In this document: positions 8,672-16,843 of the stretch, one piece after another
How positions within the stretch are numbered: position 1 is the stretch's first letter
Layout: every line of letters starts with the position of its first letter
Source of the DNA: Gammaproteobacteria bacterium
GTDB taxonomy: Bacteria; Pseudomonadota; Gammaproteobacteria; Xanthomonadales; Wenzhouxiangellaceae
NCBI GenBank assembly: GCA_021772975.1
Contig: JAJFKY010000011.1
Location: 124,001 to 188,000, forward strand
Direction of reading: 5' to 3'
Length of the DNA: 64,000 bases
Position numbers and translations under genes: made by a program
Notes under the pieces: generated by a model
Seen by the model: only the letters and a program-made list of their open reading frames with translations
Told to the model about the DNA's origin: nothing
Databases searched by the model: none

Positions 8672-10870
8672 TTATTTTTCAGGTGGCACCACGCTGACGG
8701 CCTGATTGAATGCTTTGATCTCAGTATCCAGTTTGCTGGTTACAGCAGCCACAGATGCAACAATTTCTGTCTGACGTTCAGCTTCACCTGCATAAAGATG
8801 GAATGGCGCTCTATATTGCTCATGCGCTTGCTTCAAATCCGCAAGCCGTTTTTTATCTATCGGCTTAGCCTGTTTAGCTTGAAGAAACTGGCGCAGGATA
8901 TCCAGGTAAGCAATGGTCAGCATCTCAGGCGATTTGCCGGCAATATCCGTACCGGAATGCCGTAGAATTGTCGTGCCCTTTGCTTGGTGATAAGCCGTCA
9001 ACTGCTTAAAGTTGACTTGATTTTTATCAATCCGGCTAACCAATTCTGCTCGCTGCTTACGTAACTGTGCAAGCTTAACATTGCGTTGCTCATTGCCGGG
9101 TTTAGTGCTATCGGTAGGTACTACTGATGGTTTCGGGAGGTTAGCTATGCTTCCTGCCAGAGGGTTATAGGCCTTTATAAATTTTTCAAACTTAACATCT
9201 GGGCGTGGAAACTCAGTAATTTTGGGTAATGGTATATTTAAGGTAGTGCTGGCTCCACTCAGTGGAATACTAATTGCACTGGGGGCATTCGCCAATGTAA
9301 TTGCATTTAAACATTGCCTAAGTTCCAGGTCTTGCATTTTTCCACACTCTTTTATTGCATTTGCTGTATAAGGAACAGCTTTGATCTTTAAGGCTTCATT
9401 CTTGATCTTCTCAATTTTCTGAATATGCCTATATTTTATGTCTCGTTTTAAGAAATCCTTCATCCAGTAGCCGCATTTTTTTGATAGCCATGTCTGACGG
9501 CTGTTATTCAAATAAGCACGATAGTTTTCATATGCTTTTTCATACTGCTTTCTAGCAACCTTGCTGAGGGGCTTTTCTCTATGATTTTCTTCTGTGCGTA
9601 TTAGAATGTCAGTAAGTATATTTAGCGGAGTAATGAACCCGGCATCATTAATACTCTCAACTTGTTCAAGCGTTCCTAGAAGACCATTAGAATAGAATAC
9701 TAATTTATTAACGTCCCTATTGGCATCGATATCTTCCTCCGAATTTTCTTTTGCATATTTGGGAAAAACGACTCCATATGCATTTTTTAAAATATCCCAT
9801 TCAGCTCCGGATTGGTCTTCTTTATTAGATGAATTCTTAAGGTCGATAAGAAATTGCTGTTCATATGTAATTTCATTCTGTCCAAGTTCGACTAAACAAG
9901 TGGCAAAAAACTCCTCTATTGCTCCTTTGTCCAAGAAGTTTTTCTGTAGTTTAACCAACTCTTTAGCAATCTCAGGGTTTGGCTTTGCGGTAATACCACC
10001 CACACCTTGAACTGTGGTAAAACCTGCAACACTTTTCGTCAGGCTCTCTGATACCTCTTGAATGTTTTCCACAGCTTTACGAAGTTTTGATTTTTCCTGC
10101 TTGATTTCAGCTTTGGTATCACTGACTTCCTGCATGGCTTCGTCAGCTTCAAGCTGTTCCTGATTCGCATCCGGTTCGCTATTTTCTTCAGCATCTTCGG
10201 CTTCAGCCATTTCATCATCGGCATTTTCCTCTTGCTGCACCAGTTGTTTTTCCAGATCTTCTATACGTTTTTCCGTGGCCTCCACTTCCTTAAGCGCTGC
10301 TTCAAGATCCGCTTTGTCTGCCTCAACCCGTTGATACGACACCGTGGATGCCTGGCCACCAACTGCAGCGCCTGACCGGCCAAATGCACCAGCAGCATTT
10401 TCACCCAGCATCAACGTGACCATGGCGTCATTGTTTTCACTCATGATCATGGTATAGGTTGTGCCCGAAATGGCCCCGTTAGCGTATGCCTCGCAGGCCC
10501 GATACATCTGGTCCCGCAGTAATTGGATGGTTGTGGTGCGTTCCCCTAATTGCACTACCGCTTCAGCATAGCTAATGCCTATATTGCCGGAACCTTTGCC
10601 AGCAATATCAACTGCAGCCGTTAACGCGGTTGAAATAGCCTGTGCCACATCCGGGCTTGGCTCCGCACAGATAACTTGCTTGGGCGTTACCTGTCCGGGA
10701 CGCGAATTGCGGTCAATTGTTGTATTGGTAATCAGCCGGGACTCAGCCTTGGTGACAACACTATTGCCTTGCTCATCCAGATCGACTTTAGTGATGCGTG
10801 GCCCACAGCCAACCAGCAGCAATATGAATGAAATTACAGCACAACCAGGTAAAATTTTTCTGGAAAGCAT
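8672..10870 (-). CDS. Large orphan lipoprotein with acidic coiled-coil
   Basis: A 732-residue predicted lipoprotein with lipobox ILLLVGC (acylated Cys at 22 from the start used here). The N-terminal 150 residues contain QVICAEPSPDVAQAI and LLRDQMYRACEAYANGAI, a conserved block I have seen in exported proteins of unknown function in related bacteria. A coiled coil with a strongly acidic stretch (about 180-260) follows, then a Lys-rich middle and another helical segment. The middle third, about 9300-10100, is visibly more AT-rich than the ends. The ATG at 10870 has a GGGG 6-10 bases upstream; a TTG at 10882 is less likely. Function unknown. It is divergent from the arginine operon. Confidence 0.65.
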   Translation of the reverse strand: MLSRKILPGCAVISFILLLVGCGPRITKVDLDEQGNSVVTKAESRLITNTTIDRNSRPGQVTPKQVICAEPSPDVAQAISTALTAAVDIAGKGSGNIGISYAEAVVQLGERTTTIQLLRDQMYRACEAYANGAISGTTYTMIMSENNDAMVTLMLGENAAGAFGRSGAAVGGQASTVSYQRVEADKADLEAALKEVEATEKRIEDLEKQLVQQEENADDEMAEAEDAEENSEPDANQEQLEADEAMQEVSDTKAEIKQEKSKLRKAVENIQEVSESLTKSVAGFTTVQGVGGITAKPNPEIAKELVKLQKNFLDKGAIEEFFATCLVELGQNEITYEQQFLIDLKNSSNKEDQSGAEWDILKNAYGVVFPKYAKENSEEDIDANRDVNKLVFYSNGLLGTLEQVESINDAGFITPLNILTDILIRTEENHREKPLSKVARKQYEKAYENYRAYLNNSRQTWLSKKCGYWMKDFLKRDIKYRHIQKIEKIKNEALKIKAVPYTANAIKECGKMQDLELRQCLNAITLANAPSAISIPLSGASTTLNIPLPKITEFPRPDVKFEKFIKAYNPLAGSIANLPKPSVVPTDSTKPGNEQRNVKLAQLRKQRAELVSRIDKNQVNFKQLTAYHQAKGTTILRHSGTDIAGKSPEMLTIAYLDILRQFLQAKQAKPIDKKRLADLKQAHEQYRAPFHLYAGEAERQTEIVASVAAVTSKLDTEIKAFNQAVSVVPPEK

Positions 10871-11034
10871 AACGATCCCCAATAGCTATCAGTAACAAGT
10901 GAACACAAAATATTCACTTCCCTCTAATAGAGTATTCCCTTTAACCTAGAACCTCTCAGCACTTAATCGGAACGCTACAGCGAAATTGATGCCAAGCTCT
11001 TGTATCCAGAGACAATTGCTGTATCCTTCAGGTC

Positions 11035-11130
11035 ATGTTGCTATCAAATGCCAATTTAATCTCCGCTCTGCTGCGACGCCGCAGCCGCCGACCGATGTCC
11101 GCGCGGGCGAGTATGGCGTTGTGTTTGTAA
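11035..11130 (+). CDS. Putative arginine-rich leader peptide of the arg operon
   Basis: A 31-codon ORF starting with ATG lies 90 bases before argF'. Codons 14-19 are CGA CGC CGC AGC CGC CGA, five Arg in six, with a sixth Arg at codon 24. It ends with TAA at 11128-11130, just ahead of a strong terminator. The ribosome-binding site is weak (AGG two bases before the ATG), and no better in-frame start exists upstream because TGA at 10987 closes the frame. Position, size and codon content are those of an attenuator leader peptide that senses charged tRNA-Arg. This is inferred from the sequence; I know of no described precedent for this operon type. Confidence 0.7.
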   Translation: MLLSNANLISALLRRRSRRPMSARASMALCL

Positions 11131-11162
11131 CCTTGTGAGTTAATACAGAACACCAGAAAGCC
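11115..11162 (+). promoter_or_regulatory. Candidate antiterminator of the arg leader
   Basis: The strand at 11115-11129 (GGC, GTGTT, TGTA) can pair with 11144-11162 (TACA, AACAC, GCC) with one bulged G and a small internal loop. The GCC at 11160-11162 belongs to the 5' arm of the terminator, so the two structures exclude each other. The leader stop codon lies inside the 5' strand: a ribosome finishing the peptide would block it, while one stalled at the Arg codons would leave it free. Pairing was found by eye. Confidence 0.5.
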
Positions 11163-11184
11163 CAGCATTGCTGGGCTTTTTTTT
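11159..11184 (+). terminator. Rho-independent terminator / attenuator before argF'
   Basis: AGCCCAGC-ATT-GCTGGGCT forms a perfect 8-bp stem followed by a run of eight T. It points into the arginine operon, and 35 bases separate it from the argF' ATG. No complete plus-strand gene precedes it except the Arg-rich leader ORF, so it is best read as an attenuator. Confidence 0.85.
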
Positions 11185-11219
11185 GCTTTTAAATCAGTAA
11201 ATTATGTAAGGATCGTGAA

Positions 11220-12242
11220 ATGTCAAATATACCTAAACCAAAGCATTTCCTGACCACCCAGGACTGGAGTCAGAATGAGCTGAGCCAACTGTTAGAGCAG
11301 GCCAGCCGGTACAAAGCCAATCCGATCAGTGATGCCCTGCGCAATAAAACCGTGGCGCTGGTGTTCTTCAATCCATCCCTGCGTACCCGGACCTCGTTTG
11401 AAGTGGGTGTTTTCCAGATGGGCGGTCATGCGGTGGTGTTAAGCCCCGGTAAAGATGCCTGGCCGATTGAAATTGAGCCTGGCATGGTCATGGATGGTGA
11501 TGCCGAGGAGCACATTATCGAGGCCGCCAAAGTGTTATCGCGCTATTGCGATGTGATCGCGGTGCGGGCCTTTCCAAAGTTTCAAAACTGGCTGGTGGAT
11601 CGCCAGGATAAGGTGCTCAGCGCATTCGCGGAGTATGCCAGTGTGCCGGTGGTCAATATGGAAACCATTGTGCACCCCTGCCAGGAACTGGCATTGATGC
11701 AGACCATCCAGGAGCATCTGGGTAAGCCGCAAAAGCGTAAATTTCTGCTGACCTGGACCTATCATCCCCAGCCGCTGAATACAGCCGTTGCCAATTCAGC
11801 GTTATTGATCGCCAGCAAATTCGGTATGGATATCACCCTGCTGTGCCCCACCGAGGATTACCTGCTGGATGAGCGCTATATGCAGGCCGCGCGGGATAAT
11901 ATTGACGAATATGGCGGCTCCTTTAAGACCACTTATGATATCGAGGAAGCCTATACCGGGGCTGAGTTTGTGTATACCAAGAGCTGGGGGGCGCTGGCCT
12001 CGTTTGGTAACTGGGCAGCTGAAAAACCGGTGCGCGACCGCTACAAGCATTTTATTGTGAACGAGGAGAAAATGGCTTTGACCGACAATGCCTTTTTCAG
12101 TCACTGTCTGCCCGCACGCCGTAATATCAAGATGACCGATGCGGTGATGGATGCCGATTACTGTCTGGCCATTCAGGAGGCTGAAAATCGCCTGCACGTT
12201 CAGAAAGCCTTGCTTGATCACCTGATCAACGGAGCCGCATAA
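11220..12242 (+). CDS. argF': N-acetylornithine carbamoyltransferase
   Basis: Transfers the carbamoyl group from carbamoyl phosphate to N-acetylornithine, giving N-acetylcitrulline; this replaces ornithine carbamoyltransferase in the xanthomonad-type pathway. The 340-residue length matches the Xanthomonas enzyme. Carbamoyl-phosphate motif NPSLRTRTSF lies near 50-60, the acetyl-substrate loop VMDGDAEEH near 90-98, HPCQELALM from His152, and HCLPARRNIKMTDAV from His295, with Lys304 at the position of the carboxylated lysine. The motifs NMET and LTWTYHPQPLNTAVANSAL are also characteristic of this class. It is the first structural gene of the arginine operon, and a putative attenuator precedes it. 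Confidence 0.96.
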   Translation: MSNIPKPKHFLTTQDWSQNELSQLLEQASRYKANPISDALRNKTVALVFFNPSLRTRTSFEVGVFQMGGHAVVLSPGKDAWPIEIEPGMVMDGDAEEHIIEAAKVLSRYCDVIAVRAFPKFQNWLVDRQDKVLSAFAEYASVPVVNMETIVHPCQELALMQTIQEHLGKPQKRKFLLTWTYHPQPLNTAVANSALLIASKFGMDITLLCPTEDYLLDERYMQAARDNIDEYGGSFKTTYDIEEAYTGAEFVYTKSWGALASFGNWAAEKPVRDRYKHFIVNEEKMALTDNAFFSHCLPARRNIKMTDAVMDADYCLAIQEAENRLHVQKALLDHLINGAA

Positions 12243-12243
12243 A

Positions 12244-13476
12244 GTGAATAAAGCTTTAGAAAAGACTTCTAACAAACTGATAATACTGGCATTCTCAGGC
12301 GGTCTGGACACCAGCTTTTGCGTACCTTACCTGCAGAAGCAGGGCTTTGACGTGGTCACCATGTTTGCCGACAGCGGCGGTTTAAGCGCCAGCGACAATG
12401 CCAAAATAGAAGCGCGCTCACAAGAGCTGGGAGCGGTTGCGCACCACACAGTCAGTATTGGCGATGCGCTGTTCGACGATATGATTGTGCCGCTGGTACG
12501 CGCTGGGTACTGGTATCAGCAGCGTTATCCATTGCTGTGCTCGGATCGGTACCTGATTGCTTCCAGTCTGGTTGAACTGGCCGGACAGTATCAGACTACA
12601 CAGGTAGCCCATGGCTGCACCGGTATGGGCAACGACCAGGTCAGGCTGGATTTGAGCATACTGTCACAGGGGCCTTTTACCGTGCATGCGCCCATCCGTG
12701 AAATTCAGGCTCAGCACGCGCAGGTGCGCGAATATGAAAAAGACTATCTTCAGCAACGTGGCTTTGCCGTTGGTCAGCGCGAGTCGCGTTACACCATCAA
12801 CGAGAACCTGCTGGGCCTGACCCTGTCCGGTGCGGAGGTTGACGACTGGCAACCACCCGGCCCTGACAGCTATGTCTGGACCAAGCCGCCCGGCCAGCAG
12901 CGTACTGACAGCCGGCATATTCAGATTCGCTTTAGCGCGGGCCAGCCGGTGCAGCTGGATGAGCAGACACTGAATGGGGTGGCGTTGATGCAGACACTGA
13001 ACCAGCAACTGGGCGAGTACGGCATTGGCCGGGGTATTTATACCGGTGATACCACGATCGGGCTGAAAGGCCGGATTGTGTTCGAGGCCCCGGCCCTGAC
13101 GGCCCTGGCGGTGGCCCACAGGGCGCTGGAAGAAACCGTACTGACCCAGGCGCAGAATGATTTCAAACCGGGCATTGCCAAACGCTGGGCCGAACTGGTC
13201 TATCACGGCGCCTGGCATGAGCCGCTGCGGCGGGATTGCCAGACCCTGCTGGAATCCACTCAGCGGCATGTGACCGGCACGGTTACCCTGCAGCTCAGCA
13301 CCGGTCAGGTCCAGGCGGTTGCGGTAGACACAGCCTATCGACTGCAAAACCCCAAGGCACAATATGCGCAGCAGGCGGCCTGGGGACAGCAGGCCGCGGA
13401 AGGATTTATTCAACTGCACGGCCAGAGCCTGCTGACCTGGGCGCAGGTACATGCCGGGAACGAGCAACATGGCTAG
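12244..13476 (+). CDS. argG: Argininosuccinate synthase
   Basis: ATP-dependent ligation of citrulline and aspartate to argininosuccinate. The protein is 410 residues with the P-loop FSGGLDTSF at 17-25 near the N-terminus, then the FADSGG block. GTG start one base after the argF' stop gives tight coupling. In this pathway type the citrulline is produced from acetylcitrulline by the deacetylase encoded next. The position between argF' and the deacetylase follows the Xanthomonas order. Confidence 0.95.
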   Translation: MNKALEKTSNKLIILAFSGGLDTSFCVPYLQKQGFDVVTMFADSGGLSASDNAKIEARSQELGAVAHHTVSIGDALFDDMIVPLVRAGYWYQQRYPLLCSDRYLIASSLVELAGQYQTTQVAHGCTGMGNDQVRLDLSILSQGPFTVHAPIREIQAQHAQVREYEKDYLQQRGFAVGQRESRYTINENLLGLTLSGAEVDDWQPPGPDSYVWTKPPGQQRTDSRHIQIRFSAGQPVQLDEQTLNGVALMQTLNQQLGEYGIGRGIYTGDTTIGLKGRIVFEAPALTALAVAHRALEETVLTQAQNDFKPGIAKRWAELVYHGAWHEPLRRDCQTLLESTQRHVTGTVTLQLSTGQVQAVAVDTAYRLQNPKAQYAQQAAWGQQAAEGFIQLHGQSLLTWAQVHAGNEQHG

Positions 13477-14566
13477 TCTGCTGCCGGTGGTGCTGGATCA
13501 TTTACGTTCGCTGGTGGCGATCAATACGCAAAACCAATCCGGTGATGCGGATGCCAGCCAGCTGTTTAAATACGTCAGCCAGCATTTACCCGGCTTTGAA
13601 CTGCATCAGCAGGGCCGGGCCGAAGATGGTGACCTGACCCTGCACGCGGTACGCGGTCGGCCACGGATACTGGTCAATGTGCACACCGATACGGTGCCGG
13701 CCGGTCATCGCTGGTCGTGTGACCCGCTGGCGCTGCAGGCGGATCAGGACCGTGTGATCGGCCTAGGTGCCTGTGATATCAAGGGCGCACTGGCCTGCTG
13801 GCTGGCGGCATTGCAACAGCATCCGCACGCCGATGCGGCGCTATTATTGTGCAGTGATGAAGAAGCCGGCGGCAGCCGCGGCGTACGGCGGTTTCTGACC
13901 GACAGCCGTGCCTATCAACTGGCGATGATCGCCGAACCCACCGCATGCCAGGCAGTTACCGCGCATCGTGGCTATGCCTCGGCAAAAGCGGAATTCAGCA
14001 GCCGGTCGGGACATTCCTCGGATCCACGCGCACTGGAAGACAACGCCATTCACCAGGCCAGCCGGTTTCTGGTGCAAGCCCAGCAACTGGCCGCCCAGCA
14101 TGCCGAGCAGGCCCATCTGGTTTATACCGGGCTGCGCGGTATCTGCCTGAATGCCGGACGGATCGAAGGTGGGCTGAAGAACAATATTATTGCCGAGCAT
14201 GCCTGGTTGTCATTCGGTTGCCGCCCGCTGCCCGGACAATCGGCTGACAAATTGCTGGAGCAGATTCAGCAGCTGCCGGCGGCACGGACCAGCAGTCACT
14301 GGCAAACCATGGCCGCCGAGCCCGCCCTGCCCGCCGGTCCGGACGCGCCGGATGCTGCGGAGCAGCTGGCAAGGCTGGGTCTGAGTGTCGGACAACCGGT
14401 TTCCTTCTGGACCGAAGCCGCGTTATTTTCCGCGGCGGGTATTCCGGCCATGGTCTGCGGACCCGGTGATATCGCTCAGGCGCATACCGCCGACGAATGG
14501 ATTGCGCTGGAGCAACTGCAGAGCATGACGGCCATCTATCAACGGTTGCTGGCTGAGTCACCATGA
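13469..14566 (+). CDS. argE': M20-family deacetylase, probable N-acetylcitrulline deacetylase
   Basis: A zinc-dependent M20 amidohydrolase of 365 residues. The metal ligands are visible in VHTDTVPAG (His and its Asp), GACDIKGALA, the catalytic Glu pair in SDEEAGG, and the EPTACQAVTAHRGY block. In organisms with acetylornithine carbamoyltransferase this enzyme removes acetate from N-acetylcitrulline; that substrate is inferred from context, and N-acetylornithine is also possible. The ATG at 13469 overlaps the argG stop by eight bases (ATGGCTAG) and has a GGGAACGAG upstream; the longer in-frame ATG at 13451 is less likely. Confidence 0.9.
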   Translation: MASLLPVVLDHLRSLVAINTQNQSGDADASQLFKYVSQHLPGFELHQQGRAEDGDLTLHAVRGRPRILVNVHTDTVPAGHRWSCDPLALQADQDRVIGLGACDIKGALACWLAALQQHPHADAALLLCSDEEAGGSRGVRRFLTDSRAYQLAMIAEPTACQAVTAHRGYASAKAEFSSRSGHSSDPRALEDNAIHQASRFLVQAQQLAAQHAEQAHLVYTGLRGICLNAGRIEGGLKNNIIAEHAWLSFGCRPLPGQSADKLLEQIQQLPAARTSSHWQTMAAEPALPAGPDAPDAAEQLARLGLSVGQPVSFWTEAALFSAAGIPAMVCGPGDIAQAHTADEWIALEQLQSMTAIYQRLLAESP

Positions 14567-15906
14567 GCAGCAGCGAACAACAGACCCGCACCACCATTAT
14601 CCGGCTGCTGAGCCAGCTCGGCAGCCAGCGTGAAATCCATCAGTATCTGGAGCGCTTCAGTGATCTGGAACGCAGTAAGTTTGCGGTGATCAAGGTCGGT
14701 GGCGCGATCATGCAGCAACAACTGGATGCGCTGGCTTCCGCGCTGGCCTTTTTATACCGGGTCGGATTGGTGCCGATCGTGATTCATGGCGGCGGCCCGC
14801 AACTGGACAGCGCACTGCAAGCGGCCGGAATCGATACTGTCAGGCACCAGGGGCTGCGGGTAACCACGCCGGAAGTTCTGCGGATTGCCCGGCGGGTATT
14901 CAGGCAGATCAACCGGCAGTTGGTGGCCCGCCTGAAACAACTGGGTGTGGCCGCCGATGGCATGAGTAACGGCATCTTCATCGCGCAGCGCAGTGATGCA
15001 CCGGAACTGGGGTTGGTCGGGCATGTGCAGGCCATCGATGACCACGGCATTCTGACGGCCCTGGAAAACAACTGCATACCGGTGCTCAGTACGCTGGGTG
15101 AGACCGATGACGGCCAAATTCTCAATATCAACGCCGACGAGGCGGCGCAGCACCTGGTCAAGCATTTTATGCCTTATAAGGTGGTTTTTCTGACCGGTCC
15201 CGGCGGTATTCTGGATGACCATGGGGAGATTATTCCTTCCATCAATCTGACCACCGATTACGATATGTTGATGCAGCAGCCCTGGCTGCATTCGGGGATG
15301 CAACTGAAACTGCGGCAGATTCATGCTCTGCTGAAAGACCTGCCGCCTTCGGTATCGGTTTCCATCACCGCGCCGGAAGAGCTACCCAAAGAGCTGTTCA
15401 CGCACAAAGGCTCCGGCACCATGGTGCGTATGGGTGAGCGGATTGAAACGCACCACAGCTGGCAGAGCGTGGATCAACGCCGTTTGCGGGAACTGCTGGA
15501 AACCAGTTTTGGTGGCACCCTGGCGGATGACTATTTTAACGCTACCCGCCTGCAGGCCGCCTATATTACCGAAAGTTATCGGGCGGCCGCGGTGATTACC
15601 CGCGAACAGGACCAGGCCAAACTGGATAAGTTCGCGGTCACTGACGCGGCCCGCGGCGAGGGCCTGGGGCGTGCGGTCTGGAACGTGATGCGCGAACAGC
15701 ATCCGGTGCTGTTCTGGCGTGCCCGGCGGCTCAATCCGATCAATGATTTTTATGTACGTCAGGCAGATGGTCTGATCAAAGGGCCAGCCTGGCATCTGTT
15801 CTGGTGCGGTCATATGGAACAAGCGGTACTGACGCGCTTATACACATATGTGCAGCACAGCCCGGCGACTATCACGCGGCTGCCGCCGGAGCCTGCTGAT
15901 GACTGA
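14563..15906 (+). CDS. argB: Bifunctional acetylglutamate kinase / N-acetylglutamate synthase
   Basis: A 447-residue fusion. Residues 1 to about 285 form an amino-acid kinase domain with KVGGAIM, IHGGGPQLD, the NINADEAA block and the TGPGGILDDHG loop. Residues from about 300 form a GNAT-type domain of the vertebrate NAGS-like class, with LDKFAVTDAARGEGLGRAVW as the acetyl-CoA-binding region and FWRARRLNPINDFYV after it. The same protein would therefore make and phosphorylate N-acetylglutamate, as in xanthomonads and some marine bacteria. It overlaps the deacetylase gene by ATGA. The kinase domain lies in the feedback-inhibitable subclass, though inhibition cannot be read from the sequence. 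Confidence 0.93.
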   Translation: MSSSEQQTRTTIIRLLSQLGSQREIHQYLERFSDLERSKFAVIKVGGAIMQQQLDALASALAFLYRVGLVPIVIHGGGPQLDSALQAAGIDTVRHQGLRVTTPEVLRIARRVFRQINRQLVARLKQLGVAADGMSNGIFIAQRSDAPELGLVGHVQAIDDHGILTALENNCIPVLSTLGETDDGQILNINADEAAQHLVKHFMPYKVVFLTGPGGILDDHGEIIPSINLTTDYDMLMQQPWLHSGMQLKLRQIHALLKDLPPSVSVSITAPEELPKELFTHKGSGTMVRMGERIETHHSWQSVDQRRLRELLETSFGGTLADDYFNATRLQAAYITESYRAAAVITREQDQAKLDKFAVTDAARGEGLGRAVWNVMREQHPVLFWRARRLNPINDFYVRQADGLIKGPAWHLFWCGHMEQAVLTRLYTYVQHSPATITRLPPEPADD

Positions 15907-16843
15907 CAAAACACTGGCCATCGTCGGCGCACGCGGTTATGTCGGTCAGGAACTGTTGCGGATTCTGAGGCGGCACAGCGGCTTTGAACTGGCCTGGGCA
16001 TCATCACGCGAAAAACAGGGCCAGCCGTTAAGCGCCGATGTGCCGGGGCTGGCGGGTGACTATGTGGTGGTTGCACCAAAGCAGCTGACTGAGCGGTCAG
16101 CGGATGTATATGTGCTGGCCCTGCCCAATGGGCTGGCAGCGGAATGGGTGGCGGCCATTGCTACGCTGGACCCGGCTGCGGTGGTGCTGGATTTAAGCGC
16201 GGACTATCGCTTTGATGCCGACTGGACTTATGGTTTGACGGAACTCCGGCGGTCGCGGCTGAACGGCGCGCTGCGCATTAGTAACCCCGGATGTTATGCG
16301 ACCGCGATGCAATTGGCTTTGGCGCCGTTCCAGCCGCTTGGCATCAGCAACATACATTGCTTTGGCGTATCCGGTTACAGCGGCGCGGGCACCCGTCCAT
16401 CGGCACACAATAACCCGCGGCTGCTGCATGATAATCTGCGCGCCTATGGCCTGGTTAACCACATGCACGAGCGTGAAGTCAGCCATCAGCTGCAGCAGCC
16501 GGTTTATTTCATGCCCTCGGTGGCCGGCTTTTTTCGGGGTATCCAGATGACGGTCTCATGTCAGCTTGATCAGCCGCTGACACTGGCTGAGGTCAACCAT
16601 CAGCTGGAGCGGTTTTATTATGCCGAGGCGCGCATCAGTACCAGCGCCTCGGTACCCGATATCAGCATGGTGCGCAATACCGCCGACTGTTGTATAGGTG
16701 GCGCGGTGCTGAGCAATGACGGGCAGCGTCTGGTACTGGTCAGCGTACTGGATAACTTGCTTAAAGGCGCAGCCAGCCAGGCCATTCAGAATCTGAATCT
16801 GGCGTGCGGATTTGATGAACAGGACGGATTGAATAATGACTGA
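15899..16843 (+). CDS. argC: N-acetyl-gamma-glutamyl-phosphate reductase
   Basis: NADPH-dependent reduction of N-acetylglutamyl phosphate to the semialdehyde. The 314-residue protein starts MTDKTLAIVGARGYVGQEL, a Rossmann NADP site, and has the catalytic Cys132 in SNPGCYATA. The xanthomonad-type GVSGYSGAG block follows. The ATG overlaps the argB stop by eight bases (ATGACTGA). The open frame extends upstream to 15848, but that part overlaps argB and lacks family similarity. Confidence 0.94.
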   Translation: MTDKTLAIVGARGYVGQELLRILRRHSGFELAWASSREKQGQPLSADVPGLAGDYVVVAPKQLTERSADVYVLALPNGLAAEWVAAIATLDPAAVVLDLSADYRFDADWTYGLTELRRSRLNGALRISNPGCYATAMQLALAPFQPLGISNIHCFGVSGYSGAGTRPSAHNNPRLLHDNLRAYGLVNHMHEREVSHQLQQPVYFMPSVAGFFRGIQMTVSCQLDQPLTLAEVNHQLERFYYAEARISTSASVPDISMVRNTADCCIGGAVLSNDGQRLVLVSVLDNLLKGAASQAIQNLNLACGFDEQDGLNND

